Positions 1 to 9,479 of a DNA stretch of 64,000 bases are shown in pieces. Positions within the stretch are counted from its first letter, which is position 1; each line of letters opens with the position of its first letter. Origin of the DNA: Streptomyces sp. CBMA29 (GTDB lineage Bacteria; Actinomycetota; Actinomycetes; Streptomycetales; Streptomycetaceae); NCBI RefSeq assembly GCF_014596445.1, contig NZ_MECL01000179.1:26039-90038 (forward strand), in the 5' to 3' direction. A program made the translations under genes and the position numbers. The notes below the pieces were generated by a model that worked only from the letters and a program-made list of their open reading frames with translations, did no database searches and had not been told where the DNA came from.

Positions 1-2742
1 GAATTCGCGTACGACGACGACCGGCGGACGACGACGCTGACCGACAGCCTCGGCCATCGCACCGAGTACCACTACGACGAGCGGCTCCACCTGACGCGCG
101 TCGTGGACCCGCTGGGCTTCAGCGTGCACACCGAGCACGACACGTACGGGCGGCTGCTCTCGCGTACCGACGAGCTCGGCGCCACCACCCGCTTCACCCT
201 CGGCGAGCACGGCCAGCCGGTGCGGGTGGACCGGCCGGACGGCACTGGCGTCGAGGTGGACTACCACGACGGCCTTCTGCCGATCGCCGTCACCGAGGCC
301 GACGGCTCCCGCTGGGAGTGCGCGTACGACGAGCGGGGAAACCTCCTCACCAGCACCGACCCACTCGGCGCGGTGAGTTCGTACACCTACGACGAGCGCG
401 GGCACCGGATCACCCAGGTCGACGCCCTGGGCAACACCTTCCGGTTCGAGACCGACCGCGCGGGGCTTCCCGTGCGGGTGCTCGATCCCCGCGGCAGCGT
501 CGTCCGGATGGACAGGGACGCGTTCGGGCGGGTCGTGCGGATCGAGAACTCGGTCGGCGGCACCGTGCGTCAGAAGTGGAGTCCCGAGGGGTTGCTGCTG
601 TGGCGCACGGACAGCGGCGGGGGCCACGAGTCCTGGACGTACGACCCGGAGGGCAACCTCGTATCGCGGCGCGACGCCGGCGGGTCCGTCACCGCCTTCG
701 AGTACGGCCCGTTCCGCCTGCCCAGCGCCAGAACCGACCCGGACGGCACGCGTTACCGCTTCACCCACGACACCGAGCTGCGACTCACCGCCGTGACCAA
801 TCCGCGAGGCGACGTGTGGAGTTACCACTACGACGCCGCAGGTCATCTCACCGGGGAGCGCGACTTCAACGGCCGCGCGCTCACCTACGTCTGCGACCCC
901 GCAGGTCGGCCGGTCGAGCGGACCAACGGGGCCGGTCAGACAACCCGCTTGACCTTCGACGTCGCGGGCCGGGTCGTGGAGTCGCGCACCGGTGACGGCG
1001 CGGTCACCTCGCTGCGCTACGACCCCGCGGGACGGATGGTGGAGGCGGTCGGCCCTGACAGCGCCGTGGTCTTCGGCTATGACACGGTGGGCAGGATCGT
1101 CGCCGAGACCGTGGACGGCCGCACTGTCACCAGCGCGTACGACGCGCTGGGCCGACGGGTACGGCGCACCACGCCCAGCGGCGCGGCCTCGAACTGGTCC
1201 TACGACGCGGCGGGGTTGCCCTCGTCGCTGGTCGTCGCGGGCTGTCGGCTGACCTTCGCGCATGACGCGGCGGGCCGCGAGACCGCCCGCGGTCTGGGCG
1301 CCGCCGCGGTGCTGACGCAGAGCTGGGACGCCGGCCACCGACTCGTCGAGCAGGTCATCCGGGCGGGTACCGCAGACGCGCCGGAGACCGGCGAGGCAAG
1401 CGTGCGGCAGTCCCGGTCGTACCGCTACCGCGACGACGGCCATCTGGCCGGGATCACCGAACTGCTCGGCGGCACACGTCGTTTCGACCTCGATCGGGCG
1501 GGCCGGGTCACCACGGTGTCGGCCGACAGCTGGACGGAGTCGTACGCCTACGACGCGCTCGGCAACCTCAGCGCCACCGCTCATCCGGCCCCCGGCGGAC
1601 AGGACACGCAGGGACCGACGGAGCGCTCCGGGACAAGGATCACCTCGGCGGGCCGCACCGCCTACGAGCACGACGCCCAGGGGCGCGTGGTCCGCGTGAT
1701 CCGGCGGACGCTGTCCGGACTGCGCCGGATATGGACGTACGCGTGGGACGCCGAGGACCGGCTCACCGAGGTGGCGACCCCCAGGAGCGGTGTGTGGCGG
1801 TACCGCTACGACGCACTCGGCCGGCGCGTCTCGAAGTTCCGGATCGATGCGGAAGGCGCCGCCGCCGAAGAGGTCCGGTTCACCTGGGACTGCGCCAATC
1901 TCGCCGAGCAGCAGACGCTCCGGGACGGCATGACGGAGACCGACACATGGGACTGGGAGCCGGGCAGTCACCGGGCCGCGTCCCAACTGCGCAGGCAGTG
2001 GCGGGCGGACGCTCCGGACGAGGTCAGTCGGCAGTTCTACGCGATCGTCACGGACATGGTCGGCACTCCCAGCGAACTCGTCGGTGAGGACGGCACGATC
2101 GCCTGGCGGGCCGCCAACACCCTGTGGGGCAAACCGCTCGGGGGAGGCGACACCGGCGACAGCCTCTGCCCGCTGGCCTTCCCCGGACAGTACCGCGACG
2201 CGGAGACCGGGCTCCACTACAGCCTGGCCCGTTACTACGACCCGGACACCGCGGCCTTCCTGACGCCTGACCCGTTCGGGCTGGTCCCCGCCCCGAATCC
2301 ACACGCGTACGTCGACAACCCCTTCCGCTGGAGCGACCCACTCGGTCTGGAGGGCGACAGCACCGAGCCGGCTCGCGTCTACGACGACTCGGAGTACGAC
2401 AAGCACGGCTCGAGCGGCGGTTCATCGGCCAAGGGTGAGGTCAGCCGCGCGCCGTCCAACGGTCAGGCGGCGCTCGACCGTTCCATCGACATGGATCCGA
2501 GCAATCCCAACGTCACCAGGCGCCTCGGCGTCGACCACGTGAACGGCGAGATCGTGGTCCTGGACCGGCACCGGGCGATCGCCGACGCGGACGGCAATAT
2601 CATCAAGGAGATCTACCACGGCCATGTGCAGTCCACGTATCCGTCGAAGAGTGTCACGCAGGGCGACCTGACGAAGCTCAAGAAGGCGGGCATGATCGAC
2701 AACATCAAGAAGCAGCGTGTGCTCCCGCCGCCCTGCGAATAG
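1..2742 (+). CDS. RHS-repeat polymorphic toxin, 5' end outside window
   Basis: The frame is open from the first base, so the N-terminus is missing; 913 residues remain. About 780 residues are tandem YD repeats of the type YDxxG...DPxG, which in this family build a shell enclosing a C-terminal toxin. The core ends with the usual ETGLHYSLARYYDP tail and the boundary motif DPLGL (2335-2349). The last 130 residues are not repeat: a Ser/Gly linker, then a basic domain with GEIVVLDRH, YHGHVQ and a Lys-rich end. That is where the effector domain sits in such proteins. I cannot assign the toxin family; a nuclease is a guess. A small gene follows after 25 nt, the normal place for an immunity gene. Confidence 0.9.
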   Translation, partial: EFAYDDDRRTTTLTDSLGHRTEYHYDERLHLTRVVDPLGFSVHTEHDTYGRLLSRTDELGATTRFTLGEHGQPVRVDRPDGTGVEVDYHDGLLPIAVTEADGSRWECAYDERGNLLTSTDPLGAVSSYTYDERGHRITQVDALGNTFRFETDRAGLPVRVLDPRGSVVRMDRDAFGRVVRIENSVGGTVRQKWSPEGLLLWRTDSGGGHESWTYDPEGNLVSRRDAGGSVTAFEYGPFRLPSARTDPDGTRYRFTHDTELRLTAVTNPRGDVWSYHYDAAGHLTGERDFNGRALTYVCDPAGRPVERTNGAGQTTRLTFDVAGRVVESRTGDGAVTSLRYDPAGRMVEAVGPDSAVVFGYDTVGRIVAETVDGRTVTSAYDALGRRVRRTTPSGAASNWSYDAAGLPSSLVVAGCRLTFAHDAAGRETARGLGAAAVLTQSWDAGHRLVEQVIRAGTADAPETGEASVRQSRSYRYRDDGHLAGITELLGGTRRFDLDRAGRVTTVSADSWTESYAYDALGNLSATAHPAPGGQDTQGPTERSGTRITSAGRTAYEHDAQGRVVRVIRRTLSGLRRIWTYAWDAEDRLTEVATPRSGVWRYRYDALGRRVSKFRIDAEGAAAEEVRFTWDCANLAEQQTLRDGMTETDTWDWEPGSHRAASQLRRQWRADAPDEVSRQFYAIVTDMVGTPSELVGEDGTIAWRAANTLWGKPLGGGDTGDSLCPLAFPGQYRDAETGLHYSLARYYDPDTAAFLTPDPFGLVPAPNPHAYVDNPFRWSDPLGLEGDSTEPARVYDDSEYDKHGSSGGSSAKGEVSRAPSNGQAALDRSIDMDPSNPNVTRRLGVDHVNGEIVVLDRHRAIADADGNIIKEIYHGHVQSTYPSKSVTQGDLTKLKKAGMIDNIKKQRVLPPPCE

Positions 2743-2767
2743 CCACAGCGAAGGTCCGGTATCCCGT

Positions 2768-3235
2768 ATGGCGTCCGAATACGACTGGGACAGCGGCGAG
2801 GGCCTGTCGCGGATCGACGACCCCGCGGCAGTGGACGCCGCGTTCGAACGCGGCGAACGCCACCTGGGCACCGCGGTGGTGGGCCTGGCCTTCACCTGCC
2901 CGCTGGCTGAGTCGTCACCCCGGATCGTCAGGGCGACAGGGCTGCCGGACCCTGCGGAGCGCCAGTTCGCCTTCACCGCCGCGGGCGTCGCGGCACGGGT
3001 CCACGGCTCTCTGACACCGGAGTTGTACGCGGCCCTGCGCGCGGAGGGTTCCAGCGGCTTCGCGGAGACCGCCATCGACGACGCCCTGACCTTCGTTCCG
3101 TTCCGGAAGCTGCCGCCGTGGCTCAAGCGGCGCTGGCTGCTGACCGGAGCGCGGGACATCGCGCAGGGATGGTGGCTGCGCACCGCGGATGTGGCCGACC
3201 GCATGCGGCAAACCGTGCGACGACGACGTCCCTGA
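2768..3235 (+). CDS. Probable immunity protein to the upstream RHS toxin
   Basis: A 155-residue, apparently soluble protein with no signal peptide or membrane span and no family I recognise. The N-terminal half is acidic (DWDSGEG, DDPAAVDAAFERGE) and the C-terminus ends in a run of arginines. It begins 25 nt after the RHS stop, on the same strand, with a GAAGG-like ribosome binding site upstream of ATG. In polymorphic toxin loci the gene directly after the toxin tip usually encodes its cognate inhibitor, so the role is inferred from position only. Confidence 0.55.
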   Translation: MASEYDWDSGEGLSRIDDPAAVDAAFERGERHLGTAVVGLAFTCPLAESSPRIVRATGLPDPAERQFAFTAAGVAARVHGSLTPELYAALRAEGSSGFAETAIDDALTFVPFRKLPPWLKRRWLLTGARDIAQGWWLRTADVADRMRQTVRRRRP

Positions 3236-3472
3236 ACGGCTCGCAAACCTCCTGAATCGGCCGGACGGGCACATACCGGGGGCTTGTGGCAGTACGCACC
3301 GGCTTGTGCGGCGTACGGGACCTTGTGTGCATCAAGCGGGGCGGCGTGCGCCGATGTGCGCAGGGGCGGGGGGCGGGGAGGGTGACCGCAGACGCGCAAC
3401 GCGTCGGCACGGCGGGCCTGTTGACGAGCGATCGGACGGCGCACCGGCGTGCCCGTACGAAGGAGATTGTCG

Positions 3473-5272
3473 ATGAGAGGCTTCGGCCCGGCAGATACCG
3501 GTATCGACGGAAGACGGCGCGGCGAAGGGGGCGGCGGGGCCAGTGGCAGGGCGGACCGGCGGTGGCGCCGGCGGGTGGCCACGGCGCTGTTGGGCGTGAC
3601 CCTGCTGGCCACGGGATCGCTGGTCGGGGGCGGCCCGGCACAGGCGAACACGCCCGGTCAGCCCGGCACACCGAGCGCGCCGACGACCGTGTTCACGGAG
3701 GACTTCGAGAACGGTCAGGGCCCGGCGGTGACGACGCTGCCGGACTACACGGGCGCGGCGCCGCTGGCGGAGACGTACACCGCCGATCCGGCGTGGCTGA
3801 CCTCCTGCAACGGCCTGCTGGTCTCGCAGCAGGGCCCGGCGAATCCCCCGCCGGGCGTCAACTGCGGGGGCTTCTGGAACGCGAACAAGCAGATGGCCGC
3901 CGCGCTGGGCACGTGGGCGGGCGGCGACGCGTCCACCAACCACTCGCTCACCGCCTACACCTCGGGCGATCCGGGCGCCGGGCGCACCGAGTTGGAGACC
4001 GTACGGCCGATCCCGCTGAGCGCGAACCACCGGTTCCTGACCTTCTCGGTGGACGCGGCGGCCCAGAACTGCTTCGCCAGCCACCCCCTGCTCGCCTTCT
4101 ACCTGCTCGACGGCGGCACCGCCCGCGCCGCGTTCACCTCCCCCATCGACCCGTGCCAGAACCCCGGTTCGGTGATCGGCGGCACCTCGGTGGGTACGTA
4201 CGCCAGCGACGGCTCGGTGCTGTTCACCGGCGACTCGGCCGGTATCCGGCTGGTCAACGAGCAGGCCAGCGGCAACGGCAACGACGGCGCGATCGACAAC
4301 GTCCGTCTGCTGGACGCCACTCCGCAGCTCGACCAGGGCTTCGCCCCGGCGAACCTGCCCGTGGGCGCGCCCGCCACACTGACCTTCACCCTCACCAACA
4401 CCAGTGAACTGGCCGCCAAGAACGGCTGGTCCTTCGGCGCTCAACTCCCTGACGGGCTGCGGCTGGACGGCAGCAGCGCGACCACCGACTGCGGTTCGGG
4501 AACGGCCACCGCGGACGCGGCGGACGGCACGATGACCGTGAGCGGTGACCTCGCCGCCGGTCAGCAGTCCTGCACCGCGACCGTCAAGCTCACCTCCAAC
4601 TACGGCGGCACGTACCAGATGTGCGGCTCGTCGATCACCGACCCGGTCGGCGTCGACCTGCCGGGCTGCGCCTCGGTGACCTTCACCGCGCCCGTCTTCG
4701 ACGCCCGCGCGCACGGCGTACGGCTCACCTCGCCGCTGCTCAACATCGGCCCGCTGGCGCCGTCCGCCCACTCCTGCACGCCGCTGCCCGGCAGCGACAG
4801 CCACTCCGTGGTGAGCGCCGGGCTCGGCACCGTCGGCAACCTCGGTGTCCTGACCACCGACGCCTCGGGCACCGTCGACGCCGACGGGACCCGTACGGCC
4901 GCGGCCCACGCCCAGACCTCCGGCATCAATCTCCTCGGCGGCCTGATCACCGCCGACCTCGTCGGCACCTCGGCCCAGGCACGGCAGTCCCTCACCGGCG
5001 CCGGGCCAGGACCGGTCTCCTCGACCGGTTCGACCGTCCTGACCAACCTCCGCGTCGCCGGTGTCACCGTCGCCGCCAACGCAGCGCCGAACACCACCAT
5101 CGGCCTGCCGCTCGTCGGCTCCCTCGTCATCAACCAGCGGACGACCGTCGCCGCAGGCAAGGGCATCACCGTCACCGCCCTCTCCCTGACCCTCCTCACC
5201 GGCGTCCACGTCACGATCGCCCAGAGCACCGCCGCCCTCCTCACCTCCACCGACCCCTGCCCCGCCACCTGA
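3473..5272 (+). CDS. Secreted choice-of-anchor/DUF11-like protein
   Basis: 599 residues. ATG at 3473 is fixed by AAGGAG at 3460-3465, 7 nt away. The N-terminus has an Arg-rich segment, a hydrophobic core (VATALLGVTLLATGSLVGG) and an AQA cleavage site, so it is exported. The mature part starts with a beta-rich domain (FTEDFENGQGP...) with paired cysteines. A DUF11-like Ig domain follows (LPVGAPATLTFTLTNTSELA, about residues 290-410), then a Thr/Ala/Gly-rich beta-repeat region. No catalytic motif is visible. It is probably a cell-surface or extracellular structural protein; function unknown. A strong hairpin follows the stop. Confidence 0.75.
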   Translation: MRGFGPADTGIDGRRRGEGGGGASGRADRRWRRRVATALLGVTLLATGSLVGGGPAQANTPGQPGTPSAPTTVFTEDFENGQGPAVTTLPDYTGAAPLAETYTADPAWLTSCNGLLVSQQGPANPPPGVNCGGFWNANKQMAAALGTWAGGDASTNHSLTAYTSGDPGAGRTELETVRPIPLSANHRFLTFSVDAAAQNCFASHPLLAFYLLDGGTARAAFTSPIDPCQNPGSVIGGTSVGTYASDGSVLFTGDSAGIRLVNEQASGNGNDGAIDNVRLLDATPQLDQGFAPANLPVGAPATLTFTLTNTSELAAKNGWSFGAQLPDGLRLDGSSATTDCGSGTATADAADGTMTVSGDLAAGQQSCTATVKLTSNYGGTYQMCGSSITDPVGVDLPGCASVTFTAPVFDARAHGVRLTSPLLNIGPLAPSAHSCTPLPGSDSHSVVSAGLGTVGNLGVLTTDASGTVDADGTRTAAAHAQTSGINLLGGLITADLVGTSAQARQSLTGAGPGPVSSTGSTVLTNLRVAGVTVAANAAPNTTIGLPLVGSLVINQRTTVAAGKGITVTALSLTLLTGVHVTIAQSTAALLTSTDPCPAT

Positions 5273-5356
5273 CCTGACCCGACCCATCCGAACTCCCTTG
5301 CCCCGCCCGGTCATTGAGCACCGCACCCGGGCGGGCCGAGGCCGCGCCCGGCAACG

Positions 5357-5394
5357 CGTCGAGGGCTCCACCGCGGATGGTGGAGCCCTCGACG
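5357..5394. terminator. Bidirectional terminator hairpin
   Basis: Perfect 16-bp stem (5357-5372 with 5379-5394) and a 6-nt loop, between two convergent genes. There is no long U-tract, as is usual in streptomycetes. Confidence 0.85.
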
Positions 5395-5418
5395 TGTCTG
5401 GTGGCGGAGTCCTACGGG

Positions 5419-6747
5419 TTACGCGGAGGCCACCTGGACGGTGCCGGTGGTCACGGTCTGCCAGGTGTCGGCGCCGTCGAAGCGGGCACGGAAGTACCCC
5501 GCCCGGGTCTTCGTGACGTCCGCTGAGAAGCCGTACTCTCCGGAGCCGTCCCACCGGGCCTCGACCGTGGACAGCGTCTTCCAGTGCGTGCCGTCCGCGG
5601 AGAACTGAAGGGCGACGTCAGCGGTGGCCGGAGTGATGTTCCCGTCGAAAGCGATATGCCCCTCGGTGCGGACGTGATGACGGTCCAGCCGATAGGCGCT
5701 GTAGTCGGTGAAGCGGGCCGGCTGGAGAACGGTCACGACATCGCTTCGGCCGACGGTGTCACTGATGAACGGGTCGGCGCTGAGGCTCGTCACCTGGAAG
5801 AACCCCGATTCCGGAGGCGTGTAGTCGGCCCGGAACGACCCGTCAGCGGATGTGGTGAACCCGCCGACCAGGTCGTTGTACTCGGCGGACGGCCCGAACA
5901 GAATCCCGCCGGAAACGTCCGGCAGCGGCTGCCATACGCCGTCCGTCAACTGCTCCAGCCGCCCGGTCAGGGTGACCTGCTGATTCAGGTCGATACGCGA
6001 CGGACTCGTGTGCAGAACAGCCCGGGTGGGTGTCTTCTCGATACCGACGGCGATCTGCGGAGATTCGCCGTACAGGGCGTTCGGAGCGGTGTTGTCCGGG
6101 CGGTAGTACGCCTGGATCGTGGCGGAGTTCCCGAGAGGCAGGGTCAGCGAGATTCTGCCCTGAGCGTCGCTGACGGCACTGGTGTCGAGCCAGTCGTCGG
6201 GATAGGAAACGGAGACGTAGACCGTGTGACCCGGCAGCGCGCGCAACTCCCCGCTGTCGGGCCACCTGCCGCGCAGCGTTCCGCTCAGCGTGACATCACG
6301 GTGACCGGAGTCGACGGAAGTCCGGTCCACGGCGACGTCCGAGAGGTCCGCGACGACAAAGTAGGAGAGCCCGCCGGCCCGGGGCACCGACACGTGGTCC
6401 CCCGCGCTGTCCGACGCTTCGATATCCACCTGGTACGAGGCGAAATCCGGCAGGTGCAGCGGTGTCCGCGTGCGCCACAGGCCGTCTTGCGCTGTGCCCG
6501 AGAACAGGACGAAATCCTCAGGTCCGACGAGACCTACCTCCTGGCCGGTCGTCGGCGAGACGATGTGCGCTGTCAGCGCGGTGATGTCGCTGCTCGCCTC
6601 GGCCTTGACCTGAAGCGTGCCCAGGTCACCACTGACACTGTTCGCGTAGGACACCGTGATCGAATCCGCCGCGTGTGCGGCCGGTGCGCCCACCACGCAC
6701 ACGGCCACGGCCGCCGCACTTGCCAGCACGGCATGAAATCGCCTCAT
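5419..6747 (-). CDS. Secreted beta-sandwich protein of unknown function
   Basis: 442 residues. The ATG at 6747 is preceded on its strand by GGAGGAAGA; the open frame continues further upstream, but the signal peptide (MRRFHAV...GAPAAHA) fits this start. The mature protein is a series of beta-sandwich, Ig-like segments, including one resembling bacterial Ig repeats (SRIDLNQQVTLTGRLEQL). No enzyme motif, membrane anchor or sorting signal is seen. It is convergent with the secreted protein at 3473-5272 and shares its terminator. Comparable Streptomyces proteins are annotated only as hypothetical exported proteins. Confidence 0.7.
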   Translation of the reverse strand: MRRFHAVLASAAAVAVCVVGAPAAHAADSITVSYANSVSGDLGTLQVKAEASSDITALTAHIVSPTTGQEVGLVGPEDFVLFSGTAQDGLWRTRTPLHLPDFASYQVDIEASDSAGDHVSVPRAGGLSYFVVADLSDVAVDRTSVDSGHRDVTLSGTLRGRWPDSGELRALPGHTVYVSVSYPDDWLDTSAVSDAQGRISLTLPLGNSATIQAYYRPDNTAPNALYGESPQIAVGIEKTPTRAVLHTSPSRIDLNQQVTLTGRLEQLTDGVWQPLPDVSGGILFGPSAEYNDLVGGFTTSADGSFRADYTPPESGFFQVTSLSADPFISDTVGRSDVVTVLQPARFTDYSAYRLDRHHVRTEGHIAFDGNITPATADVALQFSADGTHWKTLSTVEARWDGSGEYGFSADVTKTRAGYFRARFDGADTWQTVTTGTVQVASA

Positions 6748-6950
6748 TCTTCCTCCCCCTAGCAGCAGGTCCCATGTCTCCCCGCAGCTCACGGACGGCG
6801 CCGGAGCCAACTGCGACCCTAGCGCCGGCCTGTGACAATCACTTCTGATTTCCCGAGGAGGCCGCCGTCGCCCACGGTCCGGCGATGAGTTCCGGGGGTG
6901 GCGGGGGTCTACCTCTCGGACGGGAAAAAGACACTGACCGGGAGTACGCC

Positions 6951-7595
6951 ATGGGTCTCATTCACATTGAGCTGTTCACGACGCTGGACCTGGTGGGGCA
7001 GGCGCCCGGGGGGCCGGAGGAGGACCCGGAGGGGTTCTCGTACGGGGGGTGGCAGGTGCCGATGCTGGACGAGGTGGCCGGGGCGCAGGTGGACGCGGCG
7101 TACAAGGGGACGGACGCGCTGCTGCTCGGGCGGCGGACGTACGACATCTTCGCCGCGTACTGGCCGCATCAGGAGGACGGGGACAACGGGGGCTTCGCCA
7201 CGCTCTTCAACAGCGTGCCGAAGTACGTGGCCTCGCGGGGTACGCCCGATCTGTCGTGGGCGGGGTCGACGCACCTGGGGCCGGATCTGGTGGCGGCAGT
7301 GCGCGAGGTGCGGGAGCGGCACGAGCACATCAAGGTGGTCGGGAGCCTGGACCTGGTGCAGACGCTGCTGCGCGAGAAGCTGTTCGACCGGCTGGACCTC
7401 TGGGTGCACCCGATCATGCTGGGCGTCGGGAAGAAGGTGTTCGACGGCGGCGCGGTCCCCACGAACGTCTCGCTGCTCGCACCGCCCGTGGCCAGCCCGA
7501 AGGGCACCGTGCACCTGCGCTACGCACGCGCCGACGGCGTCCCCGGGACCGGGGACATGAGCGCGGTCGACCGCGACGCCGGACAGGACGCCTGA
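6951..7595 (+). CDS. RibD C-terminal/dihydrofolate-reductase-like protein
   Basis: 214 residues of the RibD C-terminal fold (YyaP/YwjB group of NADPH-dependent reductases). It starts with the strand MGLIHIELFTTLDLVG, then DALLLGRRTYDIFAAYWP, a VVGSLDLVQTLLRE helix for cofactor binding, and the family C-terminal motif DRLDLWVHPIMLGVGKKVF. ATG at 6951 has GGGAG 7 nt upstream. These proteins are cytoplasmic and their substrates are usually unknown; they are not true folate reductases. It appears monocistronic. Confidence 0.85.
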   Translation: MGLIHIELFTTLDLVGQAPGGPEEDPEGFSYGGWQVPMLDEVAGAQVDAAYKGTDALLLGRRTYDIFAAYWPHQEDGDNGGFATLFNSVPKYVASRGTPDLSWAGSTHLGPDLVAAVREVRERHEHIKVVGSLDLVQTLLREKLFDRLDLWVHPIMLGVGKKVFDGGAVPTNVSLLAPPVASPKGTVHLRYARADGVPGTGDMSAVDRDAGQDA

Positions 7596-7718
7596 GGCAG
7601 CGTTCGACGGCTTTGCCAGCTCTTTACAATCCGTTCCGCCCACGTCTCGTCTTTTCAGTCGATCCGCACCTCAGCCCGCGCGTGACCGCGCGGGCGGGCC
7701 GACGAAAGAGAGCGATTC

Positions 7719-8087
7719 ATGCGCCGAACTGTTCTGAGCGCCGTGGCACTCGCGTGTACCGCCGTACTGGCGAGCGGTGTGCCCGCGTTCGCCGACGGGG
7801 CGTCCCCGACCCCGGCCCCGACCCGGTCCGCCGTGCAGACGCCGTCGACCGGGCCGTCGGACGCCACGTCGTCCACGCGGCCCTCCGCGACGGCCGCGCC
7901 GACCAAGGCGACGCGGGCGGGCCAGGTCCCCGCGGTGCCGAAGGGAGCGCCGAACACCGGTGAGGCGCCGGTGGCCTCGCACGGCGGAAACGACGGCGGG
8001 CTGATCGGCGGGGGCGCGGCCGCGGTGCTCGCGCTCGGCGGCGGGGCCGTTCTCCTCGTACGCCGCCGGCGGGCGACCGGGGCGTGA
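7719..8087 (+). CDS. Sortase-anchored small surface protein
   Basis: 122 residues with a full sortase-substrate layout. There is a signal peptide (1-26, ending PAFA), a Pro/Ser/Thr-rich stalk, an APNTG sorting motif (77-81, LPxTG-like with Ala for Leu), a hydrophobic helix (about 94-114) and an RRRR tail. The stop overlaps the GTG of the class F sortase gene by 4 nt, so the two are translationally coupled and this is very likely the dedicated substrate. There is no binding domain apart from the stalk; its role on the wall is unknown. Confidence 0.8.
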   Translation: MRRTVLSAVALACTAVLASGVPAFADGASPTPAPTRSAVQTPSTGPSDATSSTRPSATAAPTKATRAGQVPAVPKGAPNTGEAPVASHGGNDGGLIGGGAAAVLALGGGAVLLVRRRRATGA

Positions 8088-8830
8088 CCTCCCGCCGCAC
8101 GGGCGACCGCGGCACGGGCGACCGTGGCGGGGGCTTCCGAGACGTGAGCGACCGGTCCGTGGGCTCCCGGCTCACCGGCCCCCGGCTCACCGGCTCGCGG
8201 CGCGCCTTCGTCACCGCCGTGACGGCCGCCCTGCTGCTCACCGGCTGCGGCGGCCATCAAGCCGCGGGCCGCGCGGCGGGCGACGCCTCGGGTGACACCT
8301 CCAGCCGCGCCGCCGTGACCGAACGCCCCACCGGCGCACCGCGCTCTTCGCGGCCCGCCGCGAAAACGGCACACGCGCTGGCGCGTTCGGTCCCGGTGCG
8401 CCTGGAGGTCCCGGCCATCGGGGTCAACACCCCGCTCATGGAGCTGGGGTTGGCCCCGGACGGCACCGTGGAGGTCCCGCCGATCACGGCGCACGACCGC
8501 GCGGGCTGGTACCGGGGCTCGCCGACACCGGGTCAGGCCGGCCCGTCGGTGATCCTCGCCCACGTCACGGTCGGCGCGTACGGGGACGGGGTCTTCCGCC
8601 ACCTCTCGCGGCTGCGCCCCGGCGACCGGATCGTGGCGCGCCTGAAGAACGGCGAGGCGCCCCGGTTCGCCGTCACCGACGTCCGTACGGTCGCCAAGTC
8701 GGACTTCCCGACGGACGCGGTCTACGGCGACGTGGACCGTCCCGAGCTGCGGCTGATCACGTGCGGCGGCCCGCGCGAAGGCACCGGCTACCGCGACAAC
8801 GTCATCGTCTTCGCCACGCTGATCCCGTAG
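8084..8830 (+). CDS. Class F sortase
   Basis: 248 residues. A class F transpeptidase core (about residues 103-248) carries His160 (LAHVTVG), Cys227 (LITCGG) and Arg237 (YRDN), the expected sortase triad. The usual HVDS after the catalytic His reads HVTV here. A hydrophobic stretch with LLTGC around residue 55 looks like a lipobox, so the enzyme may be a lipoprotein rather than simply TM-anchored. GTG at 8084 overlaps the upstream stop; in-frame GTGs a little downstream are possible alternatives. It would attach the product of the preceding gene to the envelope. Confidence 0.87.
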   Translation: MTSRRTGDRGTGDRGGGFRDVSDRSVGSRLTGPRLTGSRRAFVTAVTAALLLTGCGGHQAAGRAAGDASGDTSSRAAVTERPTGAPRSSRPAAKTAHALARSVPVRLEVPAIGVNTPLMELGLAPDGTVEVPPITAHDRAGWYRGSPTPGQAGPSVILAHVTVGAYGDGVFRHLSRLRPGDRIVARLKNGEAPRFAVTDVRTVAKSDFPTDAVYGDVDRPELRLITCGGPREGTGYRDNVIVFATLIP

Positions 8831-8883
8831 CGGGCGCGTCACGACCAAGCACGGCCAAGGCGGTCTCCTGACGCCTTCCCCGA

Positions 8884-8926
8884 GTCCCGGGCCGCCGCCG
8901 GTCCCCGTACGCCGGCGGCCCGGGAC
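8884..8926 (+). terminator. Terminator after sortase operon
   Basis: Perfect 14-bp stem (8884-8897 with 8913-8926) and a 15-nt loop between the sortase stop and the next operon. Confidence 0.75.
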
Positions 8927-8987
8927 CCTCCGCGGGAGGGCGGAGGAGACCGCGAGAGCACCACCCTGCCCCCCGACATGGAGAGCG

Positions 8988-9479
8988 TTGAAACGGTCCC
9001 GCGAGCAGGCAGCGTCCGAGCTGTTCGCCGCCTTCTACCCGCGCCTCGCCGGCTGGTGCCGCCGCCTGGTCGACGACGACGAGACGGCCCACGAGATCGC
9101 CTCGGAGGCGTTCACCCGGCTGTGGGCGCGCTGGACGGCGGTGGCCGAGCCGCGCGGCTTCCTGTACGTCACCGCGACCAATCTCGTACGGGATCATTGG
9201 CGCAAGCTGGAGCGCGAGCGCAGGGCCGTACGCCGGGCCACCGTGGAAGCCGCGGTACGGCCGCCGGCCGAGCAGACCGACCCGTCGCTGCGCATGCTGG
9301 TGCAGTCGCTGCCGGAACGCCTGCGCGTGCCGATCCTGCTGCACTACTACGCCGACCTCCCGATTCGGGAGATATCCCTGCTCACCGGCCGCAAGGAGGG
9401 GACGGTCATGTCCGACCTCCACACCGCCAGGGAACTGCTGCGCGCCCACTTGAGGAGAAGCCTTGATCACACAGTCTGA
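8988..9479 (+). CDS. ECF-type RNA polymerase sigma factor
   Basis: 163 residues with sigma region 2 (FAAFYPRLAGWCRRLV...EIASEAFTRLWARW; the -10 recognition part GFLYVTATNLVRDHWRK) and region 4 (LPERLRVPILLHYYADLPIREISLLTGRKEGTVMSDLHTAR gives the helix-turn-helix). TTG at 8988 is chosen because GGAG lies 4 nt upstream and the product then starts just before region 2. It overlaps the following membrane-protein gene by 17 nt. Target promoters cannot be predicted here; the partner protein is the likely regulator. Confidence 0.9.
   Translation: MKRSREQAASELFAAFYPRLAGWCRRLVDDDETAHEIASEAFTRLWARWTAVAEPRGFLYVTATNLVRDHWRKLERERRAVRRATVEAAVRPPAEQTDPSLRMLVQSLPERLRVPILLHYYADLPIREISLLTGRKEGTVMSDLHTARELLRAHLRRSLDHTV

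Noticed and set aside
93..100. Signal peptide by Tat motif in the XRE-TPR protein (protein residues 93-100, RRSFLAST)
   Set aside because: The motif lies between the HTH and TPR domains, so it cannot act as an export signal.
3332..5554. 740-residue minus-strand frame over the secreted protein at 3473-5272
   Set aside because: Shadow of a gene with AAGGAG, signal peptide and recognisable beta domain; Gly/Arg-rich product.
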